Shown here: in pieces, positions 35,201 through 41,794 of the stretch
Numbering within the stretch: the stretch's first letter is position 1
How the letters are laid out: each line of letters begins with the position of its first letter
Translations under genes and position numbers: made by a program
DNA from: Mauremys mutica
Taxonomy: Eukaryota > Chordata > Testudines > Geoemydidae
Length of the DNA stretch: 64,000 nucleotides
NCBI RefSeq assembly: GCF_020497125.1
Contig: NC_059075.1
Location: 62,205,321-62,269,320, forward strand
Reading direction: 5' to 3'
The notes under the pieces: generated by a model
The model's input: only the letters and a program-made list of their open reading frames with translations
The model's database searches: none
Told to the model about the DNA's origin: nothing

Positions 35201-38200
35201 GTGGATCAGGTGGCATATACTTGAGCCACATGAGGCAAAGAATTTGTCTTTTAGTGAACTCTGGTCACATTCCGTAAATGCAGTCCATGCCTCTAGATGG
35301 AGACATACTGTTCTTAAGAAGAAATCTGCAAGACACCCTCCTGGTCCTTTATAATATGCTTCAGAGCTGGGAGATAAGCCTCCCTTGCTGCTGTAGTTGG
35401 AAGGATGGTATTGATTATATAGTACCCCTGTCATTTGGGAAACAGCCTGTGTACAGTTACATGTAGTGTAGTTGTAGCTGTGTCGATCTGCTCTGTGTGG
35501 CTCAAAACCTTGTGTTTCTCACCAACAGAAGTTGTCCAATAAAAGATATTACCTCACCACTTTGTCTTTCTGTGTAGAGTTATGTCAGTTTTAATCATAT
35601 ATTAAGCTAAATTCTCGCCATACCTACACATTGTTGATAAAATCCCTTTGTACAGTCTGTTGATCTTACTGTTCTGAGTAATATTAAAATTTATATGAGC
35701 TTACTCTAAAATTTCCTTTCTTTGAATAGTAAGATCTACAGATCTGAACAACTTTGGGTAAGATGAGGGATCCCCATTCATAGCTAAGTAAATAATGTTT
35801 TCATGCCCAGCTGTCTGTGTATTCATAGTTAAGGACAACACAGTTTTCATTGTAGCTGTGAAAGTTCTCAACTGGCAACCTGTCTGTCAGGGAGGGACAT
35901 ATATCCCTGAGCCATTGGTTGTTAGGTCTGAGTTCTGTCTATCAAAGGTGCAGACAGGCTGAAGACCTATTTTAAGATCTAATGTTTCTCCTTGAAGAAA
36001 GGAAATTTTGGGTAAATGTTGATACGTTTTCTTGTTTCTGTGGTGTGCTCTAGAGTGTTCTTTGGAGATTGAAGGGGGTTTCTGCCCCTCCCTGCCAAAA
36101 AAAAATTTGCATTGGGACTAACCTGCTGGATCTGCATGGTTCCATTCCAACTCTTAGTCCTGGAAGCAAATAGAATCTGAGGACATGTTGACTCTCTGTC
36201 TCTGCTAATCTTTCTGTAGGTAAGACAGAAGAGGTGGTCCTGAAGAAGCTAGAATACATTTATGCCAAACAGAAAGCAGTAGAAGCACAAAAGAAGAGGA
36301 AACAAGTTGAGCCAGAGGAGCTTGTTGTGTCCCCCAAGCCCAGCAGACAGCAAGAAGAATCCTCCACTTCCTCCAAAGAGCTGGGACAAATGATTGTGAC
36401 AAATAGGCGGGGGAAGCCATTAATACTCGCCAGGAAAGGAGGCCAGGCCGCCGGTAGGCTAGGACAGATATCTGTTTGGTCTAGTTGCAAAGGGAAAAAA
36501 TGTATAATTGGACATCTTGGGTGGGAAATAGCAGCCTGCTTTGTGTAGCCATCTTGCTATAAATTTATTAATTTAGTACAAAGTAAAGGTGAAGTATTAA
36601 AACAAGAATGTTTGTGGATGTTATGTGTATTGTACGTTTTATGGTACAGTCTAAGAAGGTCTGGCAGTTTACAAAAAACACATTAACTTCTTCTGCGATT
36701 GGCTATGTGGGGTCTGAGGTCTGCACATGTGGAAATTAAGGTAATCTGAGTTTGCCTGTTACTAGCCGATTGTAGCCAAGAAAATTGTCCAAATTGAACA
36801 AAGTGGGCTGAGGACACCAACATTGATATTCACCCAAAAGAGAACTGCTGTCAGCTAGTAAGTTTGTATTGGTTAAAGGCCTTTTGGCACGCAGTGTCAG
36901 AAATATCACTTACAGTGTATGATTTATATTGGTGTTTTTATACAGTCGAGACCACATCCTCTCCTATTACATTAACTACTGCCAGCCTAGTAATGACTCC
37001 ACAAGGGCAGGTGCTTACACTGAAGAGCCCCCTGATGCCAGGACAGGTAGCCGCTGTTCCTTCCACACTCCTGCAAGCTGAGCTAAAGCCTCAAGTTGCC
37101 AGTAACACAGTGACAACACAGCCAGGTAAAGTCACATGATAGCAGGTTTACTGGGAGATGAGAATTGATATTGAATCTGTATCTCTGTTCATTTATGCAC
37201 TTCTGTTTATAAAATAATAATTTTTCCTGTAAGAAGGTATGTGCCTCACCAGTAGTGTCCTTTATATAATTCTTTCTGTATTCTCACAACTTCACTGAGT
37301 GTGGTGGATCCTTACTGAAATATACCTGTTATATAACACAGAGATACTTGATTATGCAGTCAAAATGTTAATCAAGTCAATTGAGCTATTTGTTTTTATC
37401 ATCAGGTAAATAGAATCTATTGTTGAATGTTAGTATTTCCAAAGGAAAGAGAGAGGAAAAATATCTGAAATGTGTAGAAGGGAGAGTATCAGGCTGATCT
37501 GTATTAGAAATAGAACAATCAGATAACCATTTCTTAGACTGCTTTCAGATGGTAGTATAGTATCAGATACAGCATGGAGCTAAGTGCTGTATTTTCTATT
37601 TTTGAGCCAGTATCTAAAAAAGAATTGCTTTTCTTCCCAAATAAGGTATTGCATCCGTGATGATTCAGCTACCAGGCTCAACAGTTCCTGTCCAAGTGAA
37701 AGGCATCCTCACTAACTCAGCCATTCCCATTACGTTGTCAACCATTGCCAGTAACCCAGTGCCCCCCGCTGTAGGAACAGCTACAGAAGCTGCTTCAGGT
37801 AAGTTCTTCATTTACAAATCCTTATGTTTGGGAGTATGAAAAGCTCTCTTTGCAAATATTTAGGTTCAGCTTTTCCTCAGGATAGTAAATAACATTGCAT
37901 CTCACCTTCACAGTTTTGTAGCTGTCAGTAAAATTATGTGCAGGGATGGAGGGGGCATTTATTTAACCTCCTATTCAGCAGCACTTAAGGTTTAAGCCAT
38001 CTTGGAACTCTCATGTCTGACACTATTAAAGCTGAAACATTTGACAGAAGTATTGTGCATGGGGTTTAAGCAGAAGATAGTGGATGTTTATATTAGTAGA
38101 GCTTCCTGATCCAGTGCATAGAACTCCAAGAAGAGGCCACTAACCATCTTACTGGAGATACCTGTATAATAGGGCATATGGAGCTAAGGAGGAAAGGAAA

Positions 38201-40537
38201 AGGTTAGTTTCAGATGTAGGGCTGGGGAAAATCTGACTACCGTGTTTGGGACCTGTTTTGGAATCCAAAGCACATGCTACCAGTAAGTGAGTATATAGGG
38301 TCCCTGAAATATGCAGGATCATGCTGAGAGACAAAACATGCAGGAAACATAATTTTCAAGTGTACAATAAACTATTGTGCAAATACAGTGGTATTTCTTG
38401 ATGGCAGTGACCATTACATGGCTTTCACCAATCCACTTTAGAAAATTCCTCTTCTCTGAAGAAGCTCTGGAAAAGGAGAGGCTGATAAACTTAGCTTAGT
38501 GAATGATGGCAGTAATTCCACTAATAATTAGAATGAACTAATAATTATTCTGAAAAGTAATGTGGAAGTAACACTTCTGCACAGGCCTTCTCTGTAGTAG
38601 TTATAGCTACTGACTTCAGGGCAAATAAATAAACGTATTGTTTTTACTTCTGCTTCTGGAGAGCAAGCACAGCTAAGGGACAGTGTGTGAGAATTTTCTG
38701 TGTTGTGTATCACTAGAAGAATTGTTTGCTAAATTCCAATCAGTTTTGCTTGTGTCAATCAACTGAAAGCAGGAGGAATTGCACACATGGCATTGAGGGA
38801 CATAGCTTGAAGATACAGGGTTACACAGGTGTACCTGAGGGCTGAATTTTGTCTACAGAACTCTTACTACTGGTAGTCAGCTGACAGATGGGAAAAGATC
38901 CTAAGATGAGTTTGCAAGGGCTGGCCTTAGGGAGGAAAATCTCTATCAAACATGCTCAACTGAAAAACAAAAACAAAAATTCTGCAGACAATAGACATCA
39001 TGGGATTTCATGTTATTTATGACTCACTCTTCAGAGTGGATTGAATGTTCAGTTTGTAGGGGAAAAAAAGAAGGTACAAACAGCTCAAGACTGTGTATTT
39101 AGGCAGATGCTTTACACTCTTTGTAGGGGTGATTTGTTGGGGGGAAAGATGATGTGGGAGGGGGCAGATTGTCTCCAGCTTCAGTCACCAGTGATCCTGA
39201 TGGGTTTTGCTTTGTTTGGTTTTGCAGAGAGTGAAGATTCATTCATGATGCCAAAGATTGTTAATGTGACATCACTGGCTGCTGAAGGGGGTGTGAATTT
39301 AAACCTGAATAGAAACAAGAATTCTCATGTAACCCAAGGTGCTGGTGCCCAGACATCTGAGCCGTCTCTGAAAGCAGGATCTCATGAAAGTAGGCGGAAT
39401 GAGGACATCCTTTCAGAAGAAAAAAACAAGGCATCTCCTGGAGACAGCTGTGGAGATGGGAGAAGTGCCACAGGGCCCACACAAATTTTCCTTGAAAATA
39501 AAGACAACGGCTTTCCACAGATTCGGAATGTACCAAGTGTGAAGGACTCCTCAGAGTCCTTTGCTAAAAAGTCTTGCATTGGAGAGTTTCTTGGAAGCCA
39601 GGGGAGGAGGAAAGAGACTGATCAGGGAGGGGAAAGGTTGAAGCCAAAGGATTCTCCATTCCGCAAGCTGCAGGTTAAAGATCTCAAAGACTCCAGGATA
39701 GAAATGGAACTGAGGAAGGTAGCCTCTGCAATAGAGGAAGCAGAACTAGACCCAAGTGAGTTACTGGGCAGCATTGAGGAGAGTGATGACACTGATGAAA
39801 CCCTCACTTCACTTCTCAATGAAATTGCCTTTCTCAATCAGCAGCTGAACGATGACACTTCTGGCATGTCAGAGCTGCCTGGTACCCTGAGCTCAGAGTT
39901 TTCTCCAGAAGACTCCGAAACACGGAGGGGACCTGCCAGTGACCTGACCACTGCAGATGGAGCCTCCTTCCAGTTTGGTCATTTGGGTAGCAGTTTCAAG
40001 GGCCTTTCTGAAGTTCGAGAGAGTAGTGGCTCCATAAGCCCCCTCCTGCTTCACCTGGAAGATGATGACCTTACTGATGGTGAGAGGAACTCTGCAGAGC
40101 CTTCATCTCAAGCAGATATTTTGAAGATAGTGATAGGCTCTGAAATGAAGGACTCACTTGCCAACCTCTCAGTAACTGGTGGCGTAAGTGGTAAAACCTT
40201 AGATCCCCAGGCAGAGGCCAATGTGTCTCCTCCAATCCTGCAGATGAAAACTAATCTAGAAGCTGGTAACACTGACACACTGTGGAGGCCTATGCCCAAA
40301 CTGGCACCACTTGGGTTAAAAATTGCAAATCTTCCGTTAGACTCAGAAGGGCAGAGCACCAAGGTAATGCCAGTATTGGCACCTGTAGTTGCAAAACTGC
40401 CACCCATTGGTTTAAAAACTAAATTACCTTCAACTGAGCTGGAAGGACAGGACAGCAAAATAATGCCCACATTAGCATCTGTGGTTGCAAAATTGAACAG
40501 TATTGGGACCTTGCCTTCAAATTCTGCAGGCAAATGA
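4627..40537 (+). CDS. MGA: MGA, 3' half: eleven coding exons (spliced)
   Basis: MGA is a nuclear dual-specificity DNA-binding protein with an N-terminal T-box and a C-terminal bHLH-zipper that dimerises with MAX and belongs to the PRC1.6 repressor complex (established knowledge). The window holds eleven coding exons, 5,006 nt, ending in TGA at 40535-40537. Every junction fits AG/GT and the phases chain without a break (1-1-1-0-2-0-0-1-1-1-1). Recognition rests on the Thr/Ser/Pro-rich stretch at 4627-5262, the segment starting RLLLIPV in the second exon, the acidic region before 8963, the bHLH basic motif [20 protein letters not shown], and the conserved [20 protein letters not shown] in the last exon. 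The T-box lies outside the window. All coding exons are open; nothing suggests a pseudogene. Confidence 0.95.
5928..6227 (+). CDS. MGA: MGA coding exon b
   Basis: The acceptor CTTTTCAG ends at 5927 and the donor is CCAG/GTACAA. The 300-nt exon keeps phase 1 to phase 1. It encodes a segment rich in Gln, Leu and Arg, including [16 protein letters not shown] and [20 protein letters not shown], a conserved MGA block. No catalytic motif is present. The surrounding introns (5263-5927 and 6228-7242) hold only AT-rich unique sequence as far as I can see. Confidence 0.94.
7243..8963 (+). CDS. MGA: MGA large internal exon c
   Basis: The acceptor TCTCATAG ends at 7242 and the donor is AAATTG/GTGAGT. 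The exon is 1,721 nt, 573 codons plus a split codon, leaving in phase 0. It begins [17 protein letters not shown], contains [13 protein letters not shown] and [18 protein letters not shown], then a long charged Glu/Lys/Gln-rich disordered region. It closes with an acidic run at about 8850-8960 ([19 protein letters not shown]). The ORF runs on past the donor into the intron until a stop at 9009-9011; that tail is not coding. Confidence 0.95.
9309..9808. mobile_element. MITE with GGGCCCTACC termini, copy 1
   Basis: The left end GGGCCCTACCAAATT and the right end AATTTAGTAGGGCC form terminal inverted repeats. The inner sequence (CATGGCCATGAATTT, GGGTCCTGACCCAAAAGG, TGTAGGGGGGT) is shared with the interrupted copy at 18772-20603. 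The 152-residue ORF inside is fortuitous. Target duplication not resolved. It lies in the 20-kb MGA intron. Confidence 0.7.
9868..10177. mobile_element. hAT MITE with intact 8-bp target duplication
   Basis: Termini CAGGGGTCGGCAACCT and AGGTTGCCTACCCCTG are inverted repeats. CCTTAGAA flanks both sides (9860-9867 and 10178-10185), an 8-bp duplication typical of hAT transposition. The 310-bp body has no coding capacity. A transposase acting in trans is assumed. Confidence 0.85.
10281..10480 (-). mobile_element. CR1 LINE 3' fragment
   Basis: Plus-strand AATCATAGACTCTAAGGTCA, AGAAGGGACCATTATAATCA and CAGTCTGACCTCCTGCACAA match the reverse complement of CR1 3' ends of turtles and birds. The fragment is short and diverged. 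Confidence 0.6.
11085..11274 (-). mobile_element. tRNA-derived SINE, cryptodiran CryI-type
   Basis: Read on the minus strand it starts with a tRNA-like head: GGATAGCTCAGTGGTTTGAG, GCTAAACCCAGGGTTGTGAG, and a B box GAGTTCAATCC. The tail reads AGGACCAATTTTTGCCCC-type core and GGTCCCTTCCAGTTCTAGGA, close to a CR1 end. This is the pol III SINE of cryptodiran turtles and is the strongest taxonomic clue in the window. Confidence 0.8.
11918..11933. repeat. (AAAT)n microsatellite
   Basis: Short run of TAAATAAATAAATAAAT in the large MGA intron. Nearby, a poly(A) plus (GA)n run lies at 11706-11732. Confidence 0.7.
12040..12242. mobile_element. MITE with GTCTAC termini
   Basis: Left AAGTCTACGCTACAG and right GTTAGTGTAGACCTGCC are imperfect inverted termini. 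The inner words TGTCAGCAGGAGA, CACCCGAGCAACATAAGTT also occur in the element at 58408-58683, so both belong to one MITE group. No ORF. Confidence 0.65.
12985..13175 (+). repeat. Left inverted terminal repeat, DIRS copy 2
   Basis: GTTCTTCAAGTATGTGTTAA at the start parallels the young DIRS end (TTCTTCTTCGAGTG). CCTGCCTCAGTTCTTTCTT near 13160 matches the CTCCTCAGTTCCTTCT motif of the young repeat. It pairs loosely with 17097-17315. Confidence 0.6.
13640..15600 (+). pseudogene. DIRS gag-like ORF1 remnant, copy 2
   Basis: Degenerate frames rich in Pro, His and Ser (13650-14550), as in the middle of DIRS ORF1. At 15320-15450 the segment [20 protein letters not shown], then RSVTHSS, lines up with LIKAAVDAADSGARTIASGV of the young ORF1. 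A Penelope 3' fragment interrupts it. Confidence 0.6.
14980..15295 (+). mobile_element. Penelope-like element 3' fragment
   Basis: Contains ATTGGCTCGTTAGCACTGAC, GGTAAGGCAACTCCCATC, GCATCTGATGAAGTGGGTTT, CTCACGAAAGCTTATGC and GTTAGTCTCTAAAGTGCCAC, the 3' tail typical of reptile Penelope-like elements. A related tail ends the element at 27134-28566. Inserted in DIRS copy 2. Confidence 0.7.
15812..15904 (+). repeat. Arm 1 of an inverted duplication spanning a DIRS/hAT junction
   Basis: This 93-bp stretch contains DIRS ORF2 sequence (GAATGAGATTATCTAGAGAT) followed by a hAT terminus. The same stretch occurs inverted at 18673-18765 with about a half dozen differences. Confidence 0.85.
15873..16015. 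mobile_element. hAT-like MITE fragment in DIRS copy 2
   Basis: Starts CAGTGGTTCTCAAACTTTTG and TACTGGTGACCCCCTCC, a widespread hAT MITE terminus. The body runs to about AAAGCGGGGTTTGGG. The right terminus is absent here; an inverted partial copy lies at 18673-18765. Confidence 0.65.
16500..16960 (+). pseudogene. DIRS tyrosine recombinase remnant, copy 2
   Basis: 16604-16800 reads [20 protein letters not shown] and [20 protein letters not shown], which parallels the block around the first catalytic Arg of the young recombinase (ITSARRVSELRAL), with the Arg lost. The C-terminal HxxR and Tyr blocks are not recognisable. Confidence 0.65.
16975..17040 (+). repeat. Internal complementary region, DIRS copy 2 (degenerate)
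   Basis: AGAACAGTTACTAGTACAAT followed by GTTCTTTGAGATGATGTCAT resembles the reverse complement of the right end (CATCTCAGAGAACCACAGTT, GTATGTAACTGTTCTC). Position directly after the recombinase relic fits DIRS layout. Confidence 0.55.
17097..17315 (-). repeat. Right inverted terminal repeat, DIRS copy 2
   Basis: Begins GTGAAGGAACTGAAGGAGGG, the motif shared by all three DIRS copies, and ends GGGTATGTAACTGTTCTCT. Loosely complementary to 12985-13175, for instance in the GGATCC and GGGAGCACA blocks. Confidence 0.6.
17526..17540. repeat. Poly(G) run
   Basis: Fifteen consecutive G after a T-rich run, and more G after one T. Prone to assembly error; may form a quadruplex. Confidence 0.8.
18131..18205. 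repeat. AT-rich GATTTAAATC repeat
   Basis: Dense ATTTAAATCAAATTGATTTA and similar words with local dyad symmetry, resembling a common reptile MITE core of this kind. No boundaries identified. Confidence 0.4.
18673..18765 (-). repeat. Arm 2 of the inverted duplication
   Basis: GGGGTCACCAGTACAAAAGT at 18673 and TGATCTCTAGATAATCTCAT before 18765 are the reverse complement of 15812-15904, including the DIRS flank beyond the hAT terminus. Confidence 0.85.
19190..20200 (-). mobile_element. CR1 LINE fragment nested in the MITE
   Basis: On the minus strand, 20181-19759 encodes reverse transcriptase: [40 protein letters not shown] and [20 protein letters not shown] with the FADD catalytic box. 19728-19423 continues into the C-terminal part ([20 protein letters not shown]). 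A stop and frame change separate the two. The 5' end is truncated at about 20200. The 3' region is cut by a Penelope tail. Confidence 0.88.
19215..19352 (+). mobile_element. Penelope-like tail inserted in the CR1
   Basis: AGTGGGTATTCACCCACGAA, AGCTCATG, TTAGTCTATAAGGTGCCACA and CAGACTAACACGGCTACCCC are the Penelope 3' tail. The CR1 word CTCTTCTCTTCTG occurs on both sides (about 19212 and 19350), a target duplication of roughly 12-13 bp. Confidence 0.75.
20604..22474. other. MGA intron, no recognised feature
   Basis: AT-rich intronic sequence with T-rich and CT-rich stretches (21260-21380, 21710-21730) and a C run at 22337-22345. I see no protein similarity or clear repeat ends. Confidence 0.45.
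22475..22552 (+). other. Candidate unannotated cassette exon in the MGA intron
   Basis: A strong polypyrimidine tract (TTTTCTTTTTTTCTTTTCTGCAG) precedes 22475, with a GTAAGC donor after 22552. The 78 nt equal 26 codons and are open in phase 0, the phase between exons c and d. The peptide would start [21 protein letters not shown] do not recognise it as conserved MGA sequence. Chance remains possible. Confidence 0.35.
22740..23760. other. GC-richer unclassified intronic block
   Basis: A stretch of higher GC between AT-rich flanks, with words such as CCCTCTGGCCAGGTCACTG and GAGGTGGACACCCCGTCACA. It looks like part of a repeat, perhaps an LTR, but I cannot place its ends or family. ORFs in it show no similarity I know. 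Confidence 0.3.
23931..24149 (+). repeat. Left 219-bp inverted arm
   Basis: From AAAGTAGAATGAATTATATT to AACTTATCTGATTTTGCT. Its reverse complement recurs at 25474-25692 with one visible mismatch. Confidence 0.95.
24150..24804 (-). pseudogene. Retroviral gag-like 5' remnant
   Basis: A minus-strand ATG at 24804 opens with a Met-Gly-Asn myristoylation-type start and is interrupted by a stop after some 45 codons. Downstream frames hold a short charged helix-like segment and then a proline-rich stretch, as in gag matrix/linker regions. The frame is broken and truncated where the inverted arm begins. Protein identity is inferred from layout only. Confidence 0.45.
25156..25692 (-). repeat. LTR-like region of the ERV remnant
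   Basis: Reading minus: U3 (25692-25440), TATA-like box at 25436-25428, AATAAA at 25365-25360, then a GT-containing R/U5. The U5 end and primer-binding site are unclear; TGGTAGGGATCCCGGGA (minus, 25155-25139) is a possible primer-binding site but I cannot name the tRNA. Confidence 0.5.
25474..25692 (-). repeat. Right 219-bp inverted arm
   Basis: From AGCAGAATCAGATAAGTTTA to TATAATTCATTCTACTTT, the inverted partner of 23931-24149. The loop between the arms is 1,324 bp. Confidence 0.95.
25693..27133. other. MGA intron, mostly unclassified
   Basis: AT-rich sequence. A purine-rich GGAAGG run lies at 26515-26605. A zero-length splice-site pair is at 26500/26501. Nothing coding is recognised. Confidence 0.45.
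26484..26506 (+). other. Candidate recursive (ratchet) splice site
   Basis: TCTTCGTTGGTTTCAG is followed directly by GTAAGTATAC, an acceptor abutting a consensus donor with no exon between. This is the signature of recursive splicing. It lies 2.7 kb before exon d in a 20-kb intron. The motif also arises by chance. Confidence 0.3.
27134..28566 (-). mobile_element. Penelope-like retroelement, 5' truncated
   Basis: The minus strand carries an open frame with RT palm/thumb and a GIY-YIG endonuclease (28566-27292), then a 3' tail with TGGGTATTCACCCACGAAAG and AGTCTATAAGGTGCCACAAG (27220-27140). The N-terminal RT part is missing. Integrity of the frame suggests a fairly recent insertion into the MGA intron. 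Confidence 0.9.
27292..28566 (-). CDS. Penelope-like polyprotein: RT (partial) and GIY-YIG endonuclease
   Basis: 424 residues. RT active site RYTDDIFII at residues 44-52, followed by HFLDTTVQI and [20 protein letters not shown], the usual Penelope blocks. A Cys-rich segment ([12 protein letters not shown]) precedes the GIY-YIG nuclease at about 302-335 ([30 protein letters not shown]), with the catalytic Arg and a later conserved Glu region (ETAEL). Penelope elements use this nuclease for target-primed insertion. The frame is uninterrupted, but fingers and part of the palm are absent, so it is not autonomous. The first about 14 residues may be flank rather than element. Confidence 0.9.
   Translation of the reverse strand: MKIKGHRSLLVLSGTEKLTTEGFMAELEERFLSSRPLTPLLYLRYTDDIFIIRTHGKETLEKFHHDFNSFHPTINLSLDQSTWEVHFLDTTVQISDGHIHTTLYRKPTDRYAYLHASNFHPGHTTRSIVYSQALRYNRICSNPSDRDQHLQNLHQAFSKLQYPHKEIRKQINRARRVPRSLLLQEKPKKETNRTPLAITYSPQLKPLQRIIRDLQPILYNDPTLSQALGGRPVLAHRQPANLKHILTSNCTLHHSNSNSETNPCNKPRCQLCPHIYTSDTITGPNQISHTITGSFTCMSTNVIYTIICQQCPSAMYIGQTGLSLRKRINGHKSDIRNGNIQKPVGEHFNLPGHTIADLKVAILQQKNFRTRLQRETAELQFICKFDTINSELNKDCEWLANYKTSFSSLGFTPQLLEEGLILPD
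29191..29315 (+). CDS. MGA: MGA coding exon d (acidic linker before bHLH)
   Basis: The acceptor CTATTTCAG ends at 29190 and the donor is CAAAA/GTAAGC. The 125-nt exon is entered in phase 0 and leaves with two bases. It reads [20 protein letters not shown], then [14 protein letters not shown], matching the conserved MGA motif [10 protein letters not shown]. It lies 20 kb after exon c, across an intron full of transposable elements. It is too short and split to appear as an ORF. Confidence 0.92.
30644..30695 (+). CDS. MGA: MGA small coding exon e
   Basis: This 52-nt exon lies between TCTTCCAG (ending 30643) and CTAAG/GTATAT. It completes the two-base split codon from exon d and encodes [17 protein letters not shown], which resembles the ADEK-containing linker before the MGA bHLH. 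It leaves in phase 0, as exon f requires. The donor is weaker than its neighbours. Support is phase and position; transcript data would settle it. Confidence 0.75.
31976..32158 (+). CDS. MGA: MGA bHLH exon f (basic region, helix 1, loop)
   Basis: The acceptor TTTCCAACAG ends at 31975 and the donor is AAACAG/GTAGGC. The 183-nt exon (61 codons, phase 0 to 0) encodes the basic region and helix 1 of the b[23 protein letters not shown], then [19 protein letters not shown]. The basic residues that contact the E-box, including ExxRR, are present (E of NERRRR). The protein is expected to bind CACGTG as a heterodimer with MAX (family knowledge). Confidence 0.97.
32590..33835 (+). mobile_element. Old CR1 LINE fragment
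   Basis: Plus-strand relics of RT: a [14 protein letters not shown] box at 32895-32940, then the conserved C-terminal order ([34 protein letters not shown]). The 3' part reads GTGTCCAGTTCTGGTGTCCA and GTTAGACTAGATGTGACA, typical of CR1 tails. Frames are broken and the FADD box is lost. It fills most of the intron between MGA exons f and g. Confidence 0.85.
34052..34163 (+). CDS. MGA: MGA helix 2 / leucine-zipper exon g
   Basis: The acceptor ATGCTTTAG ends at 34051 and the donor is TTTCAG/GTGAGG. The 112-nt exon encodes [18 protein letters not shown], then [19 protein letters not shown]: helix 2 and the start of the zipper with heptad hydrophobics. It leaves in phase 1. The intron before it (32159-34051) is mostly an old CR1 LINE. 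Confidence 0.97.
35463..35575 (-). mobile_element. Penelope-type tail fragment
   Basis: Minus-strand GGTGAGGTAATATCTTTTAT, TGGACAACTTCTGTTGGTGA and CGACACAGCTACAACTAC match a common reptile tail linked with Penelope-like elements. Short and diverged. Confidence 0.5.
36220..36453 (+). CDS. MGA: MGA zipper/basic exon h
   Basis: The acceptor TTTCTGTAG ends at 36219 and the donor is GCCG/GTAGGC. The 234-nt exon encodes [20 protein letters not shown], then a Lys/Arg/Gln-rich helix, and the conserved [12 protein letters not shown]. It continues the coiled coil after the zipper. Phase 1 to phase 1. Reading continues open past the donor for a short distance, which is intronic. Confidence 0.95.
36946..37125 (+). 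CDS. MGA: MGA coding exon i
   Basis: The acceptor TTTTTATACAG ends at 36945 and the donor is CCAG/GTAAAG. The 180-nt exon is symmetric (phase 1 to 1) and encodes [20 protein letters not shown] and [14 protein letters not shown], a conserved hydrophobic block of the MGA C-terminal region. Confidence 0.93.
37646..37798 (+). CDS. MGA: MGA coding exon j (possible cassette exon)
   Basis: The acceptor is CAAATAAG ending at 37645 and the donor is CTTCAG/GTAAGT. The exon is 153 nt, phase 1 to 1, so skipping it would keep the frame. It encodes [20 protein letters not shown] and a Ser/Thr/Pro-rich rest. The acceptor polypyrimidine tract is short and interrupted. I do not recall this segment in the common mammalian isoform, so it may be alternatively spliced. 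Confidence 0.8.
39228..40537 (+). CDS. MGA: MGA last coding exon k
   Basis: The acceptor TTTTGCAG ends at 39227 and the stop is TGA at 40535-40537. It encodes 435 complete codons plus a split codon. Recognisable blocks are [100 protein letters not shown] and a terminal SAGK. Two near-repeats of [13 protein letters not shown] type lie near the end. The reading frame is open upstream to 39041, but that part is intron. Confidence 0.96.
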
Positions 40538-41582
40538 ATGCTCGGATATTTCAGAGACTGAAAGGAAAATCTGGAGCAATTTGGACTATGAAAGGAATTG
40601 GTATCTTGAGTTTTAACATCTTCCCTTGTCTCCAGACATTTGTTCCTGTATCTCTGTAAAGAAAATATGGTATCAGTGCACTCTTCTGACTGAGGGCAGG
40701 CCCCAAGCTGAGAAATCAATGCTATGAAACTTTAATTGTGCTAACATAAATTTTACCTCACTACTGTGTTCTGGATGTTTATCCCCCAGAAAGAAAGATG
40801 ATGATGTATTACCATTGCTGGGCATATGGTATCCTTCCAACAGTGGGTCCTTCACAAAGAGTTTATGAAACTAGAGGTCTGATGGACCCAGGCCACTGAG
40901 AGATTCATACCCTAACAGAGATGCAGTTATTTCTGGATGAGGAGAAATCAGGAGTACTAGCATTTTACCAGCCAAATTAACTATCTATGCAGAAGCAGGG
41001 GTGTTCACATCTGCAGTTTGTGCACAGCCCACAAAATGTAATGAGCTTGTGTAAATGAGATTGGAGCAAGCTTGTTCAAACTGAGTGCCCTGGGTGGAGG
41101 AAAGGGAGATTGAAGATAGATTTCCCAGAATGCTAATGTCAAAAATTTCCATTCTTCAGTGAGTGAAAATTATCTTCCTGCTTCAACTCTCTCTAGTTAG
41201 TTTCTACCTACATCATTTCCATATGAAATCTTAAACTCCCATTTTAAGGTGAAGAAGGAAATGTTCATAGTGATGATTGCAACACCCCAGTGTTGTTTTT
41301 TTAGTTAGCTAATTTAAAAAAGATAAAACCCTGCAATGTTCTTCCTTGAGCATCCTGGGAATGAGACAGCATCCAGAACGAACAGATTCAGACAGGAGAA
41401 ATCCATCTGGGTACCAAATTGCTAACTCTTTAAAAGCATCGCTGAGGTAGTTTGAGTGTCATTTGTCTCCATTCTCCTCTCTTTCCTTCCCTGTTTCCTC
41501 CCTTCCTCGTGGTTCTTGAAGACATATACATCTCGAATACATTTACAGGCAGTAACCCTTTCAGGATTATTGGGACATGAAA

Positions 41583-41583
<1 letters not shown>

Positions 41584-41610
<27 letters not shown>
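41584..41610. repeat. (GT)n microsatellite in MGA 3' UTR
   Basis: About a dozen GT units followed by GCGCGCG. Alternating purine-pyrimidine can adopt Z-DNA. Confidence 0.9.
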
Positions 41611-41613
<3 letters not shown>

Positions 41614-41788
41614 GGTCCTTCCAAACCATCCATTTCTTAATGAATTCAGGAAAGGTACTCAGAGGTTCTCATTGCATTTATGCAAGATGTGTATAGCAAA
41701 AAAAACAAACAATGCTCATTACCAGGGAAATAGGGCAGTATTTGAATCACAAGATGTATTTTTTATTCTCTTCTGCCACCACTTATTC

Positions 41789-41794
41789 AATAAA
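41789..41794 (+). terminator. Candidate proximal poly(A) signal of MGA
   Basis: AATAAA in ATTCAATAAACTGTAG, 1.25 kb after the MGA stop codon, with T-rich sequence after about 40 nt. Only the hexamer is seen; use is inferred. Confidence 0.45.
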
